From Corydoras sp. C115 (lineage: Eukaryota > Chordata > Actinopteri > Siluriformes > Callichthyidae): a DNA stretch of 64,000 nt. Location: assembly GCA_019802505.1 (NCBI GenBank), contig JAFMOC010000016.1:770001-834000 (forward strand). The letters run 5' to 3'. Shown here one piece after another: positions 11,964 through 23,965 of this stretch. The notes beneath the pieces were generated by a model. That model searched no databases, was not told the DNA's origin, and worked only from the letters and a program-made list of their open reading frames with translations. The first letter of the stretch is position 1, and the number at the start of each line of letters is the position of its first letter. The position numbers were made by a program, and so were the translations under genes.

Positions 11964-12160
11964 CTGCAGCAGCGGGGGATGTTCTGGAGCGCAGACGGAG
12001 CAGCGGGAGCTGAGGAATCAACGGCGCTGCTGCGGAGGATCTGCGGCCTGAAACACTCACTCAGACCGCCGCGTTTCCGCCGCGGACCGTTCAGACGTCG
12101 GCCATTCTGATTGGTTGGCTGAAGTACAAGGAGACACAGGTCCAATCAGAGCGGTGCGTC
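11964..12160 (-). other. cdc6: Probable 5' untranslated exon 1 of cdc6
   Basis: Read on the minus strand this GC- and CpG-rich stretch ends in CTGCAG followed by a GTACGA donor at 11963, and cdc6 coding exon 1 has an acceptor (TTTAG) at about 10746. A noncoding first exon is usual for vertebrate CDC6. The 5' end is a guess from the CpG cluster and the CCAAT boxes just upstream; no transcript evidence is available here. Confidence 0.5.
12110..12147. promoter_or_regulatory. cdc6: Paired CCAAT boxes in opposite orientation (NF-Y type)
   Basis: ATTGG at 12110-12114 and CCAAT at 12142-12146 lie about 30 bp apart within the CpG-rich cdc6 5' region. Spaced CCAAT pairs are typical of cell-cycle promoters. 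Function is inferred from position only. Confidence 0.5.
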
Positions 12161-12203
12161 CTCTGCTAGAGGCGGAGCTCGCTCACATGGCGGGGTTTTG
12201 AAA

Positions 12204-12223
12204 TGACGTCACTTCGCGGGAAA
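12204..12223. promoter_or_regulatory. cdc6: CRE octamer and second E2F-type site upstream of cdc6
   Basis: TGACGTCA (12204-12211) is a perfect CREB/ATF octamer, followed after one base by TTCGCGGGAAA (12213-12223), an E2F-type site. Both lie just upstream of the inferred cdc6 start. Confidence 0.65.
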
Positions 12224-12261
12224 CCTGAACTCACGGTGAATATAAAACAGACGAGATAATG

Positions 12262-13027
12262 CCATCCATACATCCATCTATACATCCATAAATCCATCCA
12301 TACATCCATCCATAAATCCATCCATCCATCTATACATCCATCCATACATACATACATCCATCCATCTATACATCCATAAATCCATACATCCACACATCCA
12401 TCCATAAATCCATCCATCCATCTATACATCCATACATACATACATACATCCATCCATACATACATACATACATACATACATACATACATACATACATAAA
12501 TCCATACATACATACATCCATACATACATACATACATACATACATAAATCCATACATACATACATCCATCCATACATACATACATACATCCATCCATACA
12601 TACATACATACATACATCCATCCATAAATCCATACATACATACATACATACATACATCCACCCATACATACATACATACATCCATCCATAAATCCATACA
12701 TACATCCATCCATCCATACATACATACATCCACCCATACATACATACATACATCCATCCATACATCCATCCATCCATCCATACATACATACATCCACCCA
12801 TACATACATACATACATACATCCATCCATCCATCCATAAATCCATACATACATACATCCATCCATACATACATACATACATCCATACATCCATCCATACA
12901 TCCATACATCCATCCATACATCCATCCATCCATCCATACATCCATCCATACATACTGTACATCCATCCATACATACATACATACATCCATCCATACATCC
13001 ATACATACATCCATACATACATCTATT
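12262..13027 (-). repeat. Expanded tetranucleotide tail, (TGGA)/(TGTA)n, about 766 bp
   Basis: On the plus strand a mixture of CATC and CATA quadruplets (ATCC and ATAC repeats) without other sequence. It occupies the place of the normal 10-20 bp SINE tail. It stays open in several frames on the minus strand only because of its simple composition. Confidence 0.95.
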
Positions 13028-13359
13028 GTCTCCCGCTTTATTCTCTATTATGGTCACGGGAAGGTTCCCCATGCCCATCCAGGGGAGAACGTTTCGGGCG
13101 CTGGGCAGATACACCCAGGACAGTGCGCCAATCCATCGCTGGGCACACACTCACTCACACAGACACACTCTATATGGGGCAATTTTGAGAACTCAATTGA
13201 TCTTGATCCATGTTTTTGGACTGTGGAAGGAAACTTGAACCTGGAGGAAACCCACGCAGACACGGGGAGAACATGGAAACTCCACCCAGATGGGGATTCG
13301 AACCGGGAATCCCTAGTGCTGAGAGGAGAACATGCTAACCACTAAGCCACCGTGCCGCC
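13028..13359 (-). mobile_element. V-SINE whose tail is the adjoining tetranucleotide array
   Basis: The head end abuts GACGAGATAATG at 13360-13371; the matching copy lies at 12250-12261, on the far side of the microsatellite. The insertion therefore includes 12262-13359. Confidence 0.9.
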
Positions 13360-13880
13360 GACGAGATAATGGACAATAATAAAAGTAATGGTAAGTATAT
13401 TATCAGATAATAAAGTTCTGTGAGCTAAGATTCGAATACAATCAAAAATCATACTCGTATATTGTAAGGTTTTTCTAACACTTTTAAGTCATTTAGTAAA
13501 ATTAATAACGTAAAGTAAAACTCATGATGAGTTGAATAGTTCAGGGAACAGAGAAAATGACCTTTTGATGAATGATTATGGGAAAGAGTCTGAATGTCCG
13601 GTTGCAGGGTGAGCGGAGAGTTTGATTTATAGGACTGTCAATACGAACATGTCATAAATTCATACCCATGAGGGGGGGGGGGGGGAAGCAGGACCAGATG
13701 GGTTTGAAGATAGAGATGTTTTGGTGAATGTACACATGAGAAAAAAAAGACTGTAGGGGGCGCACACACAGAAGCAGGTCACGCCCTCCTGAAGGACTTT
13801 TAATGGACGAAGTAGAGGACTCGAGCAGAGCTCTCGGGGTTGCTATCGTCCATATTTTTCATTGTTTGGTATTTAACACG

Positions 13881-14186
13881 TGGCACGGTGGCTTAGTGGT
13901 TAGCATGTTCTCCTCTCAGCGCTAGGGATTCCCGGTTCGAATCCCCATCTGGGTTGAGTTTCTATGTTGTCCTCGTGGGTTTCCTCCCACAGTCCAAAAA
14001 CATGGATCAAGTCAATTGAGTTCTCCAAATTGCCCATATAGTGAGTAGTGAGTGCCCAGCGATAGGTTGGCGTCCTGTCCTGGGTGTATCTGCCCAGCGC
14101 CCGAAACGTTCTCCCCTGGATGGGCATGGGGAACCCCCCACAACCCTAATATAGGATAAAGCAGAAGATAATAGATGGATGGATGA
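13881..14186 (+). mobile_element. V-SINE between cdc6 and wipf2
   Basis: Target duplication TATTTAACAC (13870-13879 and 14187-14196). A hAT MITE follows immediately at 14204. Confidence 0.9.
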
Positions 14187-14203
14187 TATTTAACACTGTC
14201 TAT

Positions 14204-14602
14204 TAGGGGTGAGCTGCAATATTCGCTGATTCGACTTGGAGAACCGTAGTCGACTATGAACCTCATAGTCGAATGTACCATTTTGACCACATGGGGGTGC
14301 CCATGGCTGCTGCTAAGCATTAGTTTTTACATGAAATGTCTTTGTTTACGTTATATATATAGCCTTTTGTCAAATAAAATCATCATAATTTCTAGAAAAA
14401 AAAGAAAACCAAAAAAAAAGTTTCTCTTTTGTTAGGAAAACAAGTAAAATATATATATATATATAAATAAACTTTTTTTAAAAACTATGCTTATAGCGCC
14501 ATCTTGTGGTGAAATTTTAACTGATTCGACTATCAGTCGACTATAGGGAAAATCTGACGAATCAGATTCGACTACGAAAATCTGTAGTTGAATACAGCCC
14601 TA
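14204..14602 (-). mobile_element. hAT-type MITE, copy 3
   Basis: Inverted relative to copies 1 and 2, with 8-bp duplication CTGTCTAT (14196-14203 and 14603-14610). Lies between cdc6 and the 3' end of wipf2, directly after a SINE. Confidence 0.9.
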
Positions 14603-14984
14603 CTGTCTATTCAGTAAAACGCATTAAATACTTTAGGAACGAAACTGCCGACTTCTGACCGTTTCTTATGAAACTTAACAATAGAGTAAGGAGTAAAGGT
14701 TTTTTTTGTGTTCATAATAAGTCATTTTGTCAACCAAGATCTGATTAAACAGGATAGTCCGACAATCACCTGCATCTAATATATGTTTAACATCAGTGTC
14801 TGGCCTTACGTACTGTACTGTGATGAGCACCTGATGATTTATAAATCAATGCTTCTGATGACTTTACCAAATTCTCAAATTAGTAATGAAGCTCTACATT
14901 AAACCCACACAAACTATATGTCTTCATATGGTCATGTGACCAGGGTGGCAGCAATGCAACAGTACCAGCTTCTTCCCAAAACCT

Positions 14985-14990
14985 TTTATT
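14985..14990 (-). terminator. wipf2: Candidate polyadenylation signal of wipf2
   Basis: AATAAA on the minus strand 1.23 kb after the wipf2 stop. The interval 15000-16222 is AT-rich, unique and free of the SINEs seen elsewhere, as expected of a long 3' UTR. Mammalian WIPF2 also has a long 3' UTR. Confidence 0.45.
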
Positions 14991-16222
14991 TATAGTCACG
15001 TACGAAAGAGCAGCTTTAACATGAGCAGTTGGCTCGGTAAGAACACGAACAGAACACACAGCTTGCCTTCAGCCACTCACACACTGATAAAGCATTCATG
15101 CACCAACAGTGGTTCTCATAAACCTGGTTATTACCACTGTACTCCACCAATAGAGCTCTTATTCTTTATATTACAACATAAATCTCTAACTACATGCAGC
15201 ACAAATTCACGAAGACACTAATTTTAGTGTTTTGTATTTTTTAAAGAGTTTCCAGTACAGGAAACATTAAATCTATTAGTGTTAAAAAGAAAGGTGATTA
15301 AAAAGTGTAAAAGAGGCTTAAAATGGCACTTCGTGTATTTGGCCAGATCTAGTAAAGTGTTAACATTTAAGTAAAAAACTAACAAAAAAATCCCTTTTCA
15401 CAGATTCTTTAGCTGATATATAAATGATTAGTGTTTAATGATCCAGTGCTAATGTTACCAATTGTCTGCTTTCACTTCGATTGTCCCCGCACTGTAAGAA
15501 CATCAACACTGTTTCAACCTTCTGCTGGATCGAGGAAGAGTCTGAGGAGGATGTTCAGATCGGATTTCTGATTAATCAAGATGGATTCTGAAGATTACAA
15601 TACATTCACACCACAGAGGAAATTAGTACCTTTAGCACTAACTGATCAGATCAATTATTCTGATAATTATGGAGATGTGAAAGGAGTCTTGCAGGTTTTG
15701 GCACCCACACCGTGGGGGTTGATTTTCAGAGGTACCTTGAGTTATGAGCGTTATCTCTTCAGCATGAGGTGAATAGAAAGTCAGAATTCAGATGAAAACA
15801 TGTTACTAATTAATTACTAATGCGAAGGCACACACATGTCAATGAGCATGTCATTCATAGTATGCATTATATACCATATAGCTACAACTGCACTGTTTTG
15901 AATTATTCGATTACATCCCTTCACAACAGTCCTAGTTACTCATGTGGCTGCACCCTGGTCCATAGGTTTACCATCTTCCTGCTTACAGCGCTGTACAGGA
16001 CTGGTCCTCTTTGAATGCATAGACACTAGAATGTAAATAAATTTAAATCTGTGCAAAATAAACCTTTTTTTTCCTACTATCTATTCCTTAAAGTATTTTC
16101 CACCTGAGAACATTAAATATGTGGGATACATAGTTTGGTAGTGTGCTGATGTCAGTTGCTGGTCCTGGAGTTAGTGTGTGCAGTTGCTGATGCCGAATAG
16201 CTGGACTTCCTTTCGGTGTAGT

Positions 16223-19200
16223 TCACCTCCCCACCGGTGGCAGTGGAGGAGCTCCTCTGATTCCAGCTACAGTGCAGGAGACAATCAGTCAGTCATATCA
16301 AAACAAACACAGCTATAAAAAGAACTCACAGATCACACACACTTCACACACCAGGTTTCTAAAATTATACTGTTAACATTATATACAATGTTATTCATAC
16401 AGAGAGACAAATAGGCTTCATTAGCTGAGGTGTGAAAGAGCTGAGGTGAGTAAAACCATGTGGATTATTCAAAAGAGCAAAAAGCTGCTTGAGTAATGAT
16501 ACCCTTCTACACAAACACACACACTTACAGTGGGGAGAACAAGTATTTGATACACTGCTGATTTTTCAGGTTTTCCCACTTGCAAAGCATGTAAAAGACT
16601 GTCATTTTTATCATAGGTACTCTTCAACTGTGAGTGATGTAATCTAAAACAAAAATCCAGAAAAATATATTGTATGATTTTTAAATAATTAATTTCCATT
16701 TTATTGTGTGAAATAAGTATTTGATACACCAGAAAAAGAAACTTAGTATTTGGTACAGAAACCTTTGTTTGCAATTACAGAGATCAGACGTTTCCTGTAG
16801 TTCTTGACAAGGTTTGCACACACTGCAGCAGGGATTTTGGCCCACTCCTCCATACAGATCTCCTCCAGAGCCTTCAGGTTTCGTGGCTGTCGCTGGGCCA
16901 CACGGACTTTAAGCTCCCTCCAAAGATTTTCTATTGGATTCAGGTCTGGAGACTGGCCAGGCCACTCCAGGACCTTAAGATGTTTCCTACGGAGCCACTC
17001 TTTAGTTGCCCTGGCTGTGTGTTTTGGGTCGTTATCATGCTGGAAGACCCAGCCACGACCCATCTTCAATGCTCTTACTGAGGGAAGGAGGTTGTTGGCC
17101 AAAATCTCACGATACATGGCCCCATCCATCCTTCCCACAATACGGTGCAGTCGTCCTGTCCCCTTTGCAGAAAAAGCATCCCCAAAAAATGATGTTCCCA
17201 CCGCCATGCTTCACGGTTGGGATGGTGTTCTTGGGGTTGTACTCATCATTCTTCTTCCTCCAAACATGACGAGTGGAGTATAAACCAAAAAGTTCTATTT
17301 TTGTCTCATCAGACCACATGACCTTATCCCATTCCTCCTCTGGATCATTCAGATGGTCATTTGCAAACTTCACATGGGCTTTGACATGCGTTGGCTTGAA
17401 GAAGGGCACCTTGTGTGCACTGCAGGATTTTAATCCTTGACGGTGTAGAGTGTTACTGATTGTTTTCTTTGAGACTGTGGTCCCAGCTCTATTCAGGTCA
17501 TTAACCAGGTCCTGCCGTGTAGTTCTGGGCTCATTACTCACCTTCCTCAAGATCATTGATGCTCCACGAGGTGAGATCTTGCATGGTGCCCCAGACCGAG
17601 GGAGATTTTCCATTATTTTGCATTTCTTCCATTTTCTAATAATTGCACCAACAGTTGTTGCCTTCTCACCAAGCTGCTTGCCTATTGTCCCGTATCCCAT
17701 CCCAGCCCTGCGCAGGTCTACAATTTGATCCCTGATGTCCTTACACAGCTCTCTGGTCTTGGGCATTGTGGAGATGCTAGAGTCTGACTGATTGAGTGTG
17801 TGGACAGGTGTCTTTTATACAGGTAATGAGTTCAAACAGGTGCAGTTTATACAGGTAATGAGTGGAGAACAGGAGGGCTTCTTAAAGAAGAAGTAACATG
17901 TCTGTGAGAGCCAAAATTCTTACTGGTTGATAGATGATCAAATACTTATTTCACACAATAAAATGGAAATTAATTATTTAAAAATCATACAATGTATTTT
18001 TCTGGATTTTTGTTTTAGATTCCATCACTCACAGTTGAAGAGTACCTATGATAAAAATTACAGTCTTTTACATGCTTTGCAAGTGGGAAAACCTGAAAAA
18101 TCAGCAGTGTATCAAATACTTGTTCTCCCCACTGTATATCAAACCCATTTCAATAATTACATTAACTCAAATAACCATTCATTCATTCATTATCTCCCGC
18201 TTTATCCTCTATAAGGGTCGCAGTGGGGTTCCCCATGCCCAGGGGAGAACGTCTCGGGCGCTGGGCAGATAGACCCAGGACAGGGCGCCAATCCATCGCT
18301 GGGCACACACTTACTCACATAGACACACTCTATATGGGGCAATTATGAGAATTCAATTGACTTGATCCATGTTTTTGGACTGTGGGAGGAAACCGGAGAA
18401 CCCGGAGGAAACCCACGCAGACACGGGGAGAACATGGAAACTCCACCCAGATGGGGATTCGAACCGGGAATCCCTAGCGCTGAGAGGCGAACGTGCTAAC
18501 CACTAAGCCACCGTGCCGCCCTCAAATAACCACATCTACTTAAATAGACTTGTTCATTCAAAAAACACATCCACTCAAACAGCAATATCCACATTCACTT
18601 AAATTACCAAACTACCATCGTCACTAACATCACAGATTCACCCAAAAACATATTTAACCCTGGGGGCCTTTTGCACTCAATGTGGGTTTTGTCATGTTGG
18701 CCAGGACTACACCACTCACTGTTATAGTATGTTTTCTAAATGAACCAGCCTCAGATGAAGACACCCTTAAAATGAAAGCACCCTTAAATAAAAAAAAAAA
18801 ACCTATCATAGCATCATTTACTCCCCACAATGCATCACACAGAGAGATTCTTACCTTTGTAGGTTTTACTAGGGTACATTTTTTGGAAGGGCCTGTACTC
18901 CTCCGGTGGAGGCAAATCCTCAACAGGATGAAAAGAATACTTAGACTCAAAATCATCTGAAATATAAAAACATAAAAATATTTTTTTTATAAAATAAAAA
19001 GAATCAAATCATGGCATGATGATGGTTCACAACACAACAACAACAACAAAATAATTTCCACTATTTATTTTTTTTACTCAGTTTTTTGATAGAGGTTTTA
19101 CATTTACTACATCATTTGTGTTACACTATTTATTTGTAATGATTTTATACAAAATATTATACAATATACAATACCTCTCATTTTTCTAATCACTTGTAAA

Positions 19201-22200
19201 CATCTCTAAACAGGAAAGAGTATTCTCAGAATTCAGAGGAAGAGGAACTGCAGCCCTATTTGAATTCCTGATGCATCATTTGCCTGTAATGTCGAAAACT
19301 GAGAATGCGCACGCTATTGATGAAGGTTTGAAGATAATAACCACATCACTCACATGAGATCTGTACCCTGAACATGTGCTTCCTATTTTCTGTGTGACAT
19401 CATGCCCTATTTCAAAACTACAAGATATTGGGTTTTAGAATGTTGGTGAGATGTAGACATACCAGTAGAAGACCTGGAAGAGGAGCTGTGCCCATTGCGG
19501 ACAGGCGGAGGTGGGGGTGGATGTGCGGATGATACCCGGCCGGAGGAGGTGGGTGGTGGGGGCCTTCCTCGACTCGGGGGTTCGGAGTTGACGGGGGCGG
19601 CGCTGTGCATGCGGTATGGCGGAGGAGGTGGGGGAGCATCTCGTGTCCCATTCCGAGATGTAGAAGAAGGAATTTGAGGAGCTTTGTTGAAAAAGGAAAA
19701 CAGAATTTAAATGATTAACTACAGTGCTGTTTCATTCTGTACACCCATACAAAAAACAAAAACAAAAAACAATAGGACAGGGGCATTTAAAATTTAATAG
19801 CTGATTGAAAGCTGGACAGAACTGGATCAGTTAATATATTACATCCAGTTTGCACATTCGCCCCAGAGTTCTACACCTTTCAAATGTTGCTAGGTGAAGA
19901 CATATGTAGACATAAGGTACTGTCCTTATAGGTTTAACGGCCCTGTCTCTCAGGTTGGTCTCAGCCACTGTTTATAATCTAGATTGTCAGAAGTATTCGC
20001 TCACTCATCAGCCACAAAGCGTGTTAGATCATGTAAAATGACCGAGCAGATCAGTAGGGGTGAGCTGCAATATTCGCTGATTCGACGATTCAATTCGGAG
20101 AACCGTAGACGACTATGAACCTCATAGTCGAATGTACCATTTTGACCACATGGGGGTGCCCATGGCTGCTGCTAAGCATTAGTTTTTACATGAAACGTCT
20201 TTGTTTTCGTTATATATATAGCCTTTTGTCAAATAAAATCATCCTAATTTCTGTTAATATTTTTTTTTAATGATGTGTGCGCTTTAACAATAGGCTACAC
20301 ATTAATAAAGCTCCCCCTGCAGTTAGTTGCACATTCCGGTGCTCTAGAAAAACAAGTAAAATATAAAAAAAAAAAAAAAAATCATTTTTAAAAACCACGC
20401 TTATAGCGCCATCTTGTGGTGAAATTTTAACGGATTCGACTATCAGACTATAGGGAAAATCTGACGAATCAGATTCGGCTATGAAAATCCTTAGTTGAAG
20501 ACACTCCTACAGATCAGTGGTCGCTGAGGTTCACCAACGTTCTGCAGAGTCCGCTGCTACAGACCTCCAAAGTTCATGTGGTCTTTAGATCAGCTCAGAG
20601 TGTAAAGAGCTTCATGAATTGAGGTACCATGGACAGCAGCTGCATCTAAACCTTACATCACCAAAAGCAATGGATGCAGTGATGGAAAGCACAACGCCAC
20701 TGGACTCTAAATCAGTGAAGACATGTTCTGAGTGACACATTACACAGGTGGATGGACAGGTCTGGTGTTTGCCAGATGAACAGTACTCGTGCTGAATGTA
20801 AAATTTGGTGGAGGTGGGAATATCCTGCTATAAGAACCATTGTGTTCCTGAACCACTGAACTCCTGAGACACTGTACAAACTGTATATAGACGGATCCAC
20901 TTTACCTGGCCGGCGTCCTGGAGGCTCTCGAACTGGTGGAGGTGGTCGGTGGCTTTGGTGACCTTGTGATTGGGATAGAGGAGGAGGAGGTGGTGGGGGT
21001 GCAGCCTGTGTGCGAGCATTTCCATTGGTCTTCCTGTTAAGGGAGTTTCGCCTTTGTGGCAGCTCAGGAGCCGGGTCACTGTTAGTTGCAGAGGGAGGCC
21101 CTCGGTAAGGAGGTGGAGGAGGAAATGCAGCGGAACCTATGGATGGAGGGCGAGGTGAAGGATTGCTTTTGGCCTGGGTCTCACGTGCAGGTGAAGGGGG
21201 AGGAGGAGCTTTGCTTGCAAGTGTTGGTGGGAGGGGTTTCTCCCAGCCTATGGAAGGCACTTGAGGAGTATTACTGTGGCGTCGGTTGCTTGGTGGAGGT
21301 GGAGGAGGTGCAGAGTTGTTCAGTTTGATACCGCCGCTCGGTTTGGTGATGTCGGGCAGAGAAGGCCGGGAGCTCTGTGGCTTTTCAGAGGATGAAAGGA
21401 CCTCCCCGTCAACTTGATGGCTCGGTGCACGGGGCAACGCCGGACGTGAGCCTGGCGGCCGCAGTGCATTCCGGCCCGCGGTGCTCTCTGTAACGAAAAT
21501 GTACTTCATTAGTAACAAACTAGATGCATTATTATTATCATCAGTCACTATAGCACCCTGTTGTCCAAAGTTCAGAACTGTAAGCTGTTGTGATGACATA
21601 ATTGTACCGCGGATGATGGAAACAAAATGGTTCTACTGATGGTTCTGCAGTAAAGATGAGACAACTAATCATTTTGCATTTAATTAAATTAAAGTGGCGC
21701 AATGCAGAACAGAAATAAAAGGTCACACGTGTCTGTTTACTTTGTCCATACAGAGAAAATACTGTACAAAGTTTATTTCAAATAGATGAATATGTAGCTT
21801 TAGGGAAATAGACTTTCATAAAATTAGTGCATTCATTCATTATCTCCCGCTTTATCCTATATTAGGGTCGCGGTGGGGTTCCCCATGCCCATCCAGGGGA
21901 GAACGTCTTGGGCGCTGGGCAGATATACACAGGACAGGGCGCCAATCCATCGCTGGGCACACACTCACTCACACAGACACACTCTATATGGGGCAATTTT
22001 GAGAGTTCAATTGACTTGATCCATGGTTTTGGACTGTGGGAGGAAACCGGAGAACCCGGAGGAAACCCACGCAGACACGGGGAGAACATGGAAACTCCAC
22101 CCAGATGGGGATTCGAACCGGGAATCCCTAGAGCTGAGAGGCGAACGTGCTAACCACTAAGCCACCGTGCCGCCCACAGTTATTTTTCGATATTTAATTC

Positions 22201-22978
22201 TTTCATTTTTAGATTAAATAAATATCAGACATAAGAAACACTGCATTGCTCCTGTGATTTCTGGCATTTTTTGGTAAAGTTAATTACTGCAGAATAATCA
22301 TACAATCGTGATTAAGTTTCACACCCTCCCGCAGCAGACAGATGTGACACCGTGTCTGACAGATGGAGGGGATGAACTCTGCTGCTTCATTAAGGGTATG
22401 TACATGATATCATCACTCTGCAGTTCCACCCTCTGAGTGACATGAACGCCATGGACATATACAGCAGAGACTCATATTGTGAGATTTTACCTCCCACTGG
22501 ACGCAGTTTGGGTACTCCAGCACTAAACAGTCCACCCATGGCTTGGGTCCAGAGCCGGAGCCGAAGACACCTCCACCTCCAGCTCCACCCCCGCCACCAC
22601 CTCCTCCTCCAGTTTCTAAGTAGGTATAATGATGAAACAGATGGATGAGAAGCCCTGGTGCACTGATATCCTTCCTCTGAATGTTAGGGTATGCTGTAGG
22701 GACCTACTCTCCAGGACAGGTGCACTTCTATCATTGACTGCTGTGACCTTCTTCAACCTGGTCCCTTTGCATATGTCCGTTAACAGTGCTCCTCGTCCTC
22801 TTGCCTCATCACGGGAGAGCTTGGGGGCATTGGTGTTGGCCTGTGAACAGCACTCTGCTCTAATAACATTTTCAGGACTTTTACAACATGTAAAACTGCT
22901 GAATGAGTGTGTTACCTGGCTAAAGGTGGGAGGAGGCGGGGGGCCTGGAGGAGGTGGGGGAGGAGGAGGGATCGGCAT
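16223..22978 (-). CDS. wipf2: WAS/WASL-interacting protein family member 2 (WIP-related), with a frame break in exon 3
   Basis: WIPF2 (WIRE/WICH) binds actin and WASP-family proteins and controls actin polymerisation. Coding exons on the minus strand are 22978-22916, 22840-22708, 22615-22491, 21487-20906, 19681-19463, 18956-18855 and 16266-16223. The N-terminus MPIPPPPPPPPGPPPPP matches human WIPF2. Exon 2 holds the WH2 actin-binding motif (KLSRDEARGRGALL, then KGTRLKKV). The 582-nt exon carries proline-rich profilin and SH3 ligands. Exon 6 carries the WASP EVH1-binding segment (DDFESKYSFHPVEDLPPP), and the last exon ends GAPPLPPVGR. Phases agree throughout except inside exon 3, which is one base short: its glycine-rich start follows the upstream frame while its end (GLFSAGVPKLRPVG) follows the downstream frame. 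With 126 nt there instead of 125 the gene would give 422 residues, close to human (440). Confidence 0.95.
16528..18134 (-). mobile_element. Tc1-type transposon, nearly intact, in the last intron of wipf2
   Basis: A 1607-bp element starts CAGTGGGGAGAACAAG and ends with its complement, flanked by TA on both sides (16526-16527 and 18135-18136). Inverted repeats are about 200 bp (16528-16728 and 17938-18134). Each arm carries AAGTATTTGAT twice, near the outer and inner ends, so it is of the IR/DR class to which Sleeping Beauty belongs. The transposase runs on the minus strand. Confidence 0.95.
16743..17766 (-). pseudogene. Tc1 transposase gene with a single frameshift
   Basis: Reads MPKTRELCKDIRDQIVDLRR (paired-like helix-turn-helix DNA binding) through the catalytic WSDETK, then breaks near 17171-17175, where a run of five A looks one base too long. 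The remainder (16743 to about 17180, in another frame) holds QHDNDPKHTA and NPIENLW, completing a DD34E triad, and ends KGFCTKY. Apart from the one-base break the gene is open from start to stop (about 340 residues, the normal Tc1 length). Cut-and-paste transposition activity is therefore doubtful for this copy. Confidence 0.9.
18178..18520 (-). mobile_element. V-SINE in the last wipf2 intron
   Basis: Target duplication CTCAAATAACCA (18166-18177 and 18521-18532). It sits 43 bp from the Tc1 transposon, in sense orientation to wipf2. Confidence 0.9.
20055..20509 (-). mobile_element. hAT-type MITE, copy 4
   Basis: 8-bp duplication CAGATCAG (20047-20054 and 20510-20517). In the wipf2 intron between exons 20906 and 19681. 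It carries an extra internal segment near 20255-20340 that the other copies lack, so it may be closest to a longer parent. Confidence 0.9.
21831..22174 (-). mobile_element. V-SINE in wipf2 intron 3
   Basis: Complete head, core and tail in the minus orientation. No clear target duplication could be seen. Confidence 0.9.
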
Positions 22979-23819
22979 ATTGCTATTTACTCAAGAGCGC
23001 AGTTCGAACCCTGATCTCAGCCGTTATCGTGCTGCTCACAAAAAAGCTCTGCAAAGAATAAAACCATAAGGTTAATGCTATCTTTGGTTTTCATCCTGAT
23101 CCTGAAAACTGTTATAAAAATACTATAATAAAAAACAAGGTTTCATTCATAAATCAACATGAAATAATTCATAAACTTCTGCAATGTAAACATTGCTGAA
23201 TAACAAAATATTGTGCTCATTAGGAAATGGTTAGTGGAATCACTTAAGTCAATATTTTGTTTTTGTTAGTATTTTGTTGGGAAGGGGGTTGGGGCGACGT
23301 GAACACTTATCTTTTAAAGGGGGGCATGACAGAAACAGTTTGAGAACCACTGGTTTAGACAGAATTTAACAACTAATGATGAAATATTCAATTTCAATGC
23401 CAAAACGGTTTCACTCCCCTGTGGTAATAAGGCCAGCAGAGCTGCAGCACAGATATTGGTCAGTAATCCACTACTGGTTTTAATCCTAGTGACTGATTTT
23501 TAAATTCCATCTAATCACACCTTGCACAGGATGCTGGGTTCCAGGCAAAACTGAGCTGCAGTTTAAGGAACCACGGTGCCACGCCCATGTACAGAAAGAG
23601 AAAATACAAAGCTCAGTATTTATTAGAACATAACCAGTCTCTTAAACCTGCAGTCTAAGTGTCTGAAGGCCTGGATATGGGTGAAAAATAAACAGCCCCG
23701 CATGAGGGCATGATGCATCACAGTTCTTATCCATGTTGTTTTTTTCTGTCCACACGGCGCCACGAAGACTTTAAATCACTGATGTCATCTGGACAGAAGA
23801 CTGAAACGCAACAAATTAA

Positions 23820-23965
23820 GTATACATAGACTAATAGCATGTTTTTGGTCTGTGAGAAGAAACTCACACAGATGTTGGGAGAACATAAAAAAATCCCCAC
23901 AAAAATGGAAATAAATTAAAACTGGGACCTTCTTGCTATGAAGTGACTCACTGCACCACAATGTT
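23820..23965 (-). repeat. Relic of a V-SINE
   Basis: Minus-strand core words (TTCTCCCAACATCTGTGTGA, reminiscent of the usual core) and an A-box-like end survive. In wipf2 intron 1. Confidence 0.5.

Noticed and set aside
12166..13150. Long minus-strand open frames of Met, Tyr, Cys, Val, Trp and Asp (up to 282 codons)
   Set aside because: They are translations of the CATC/CATA array that forms the SINE tail; no start context, no family match.
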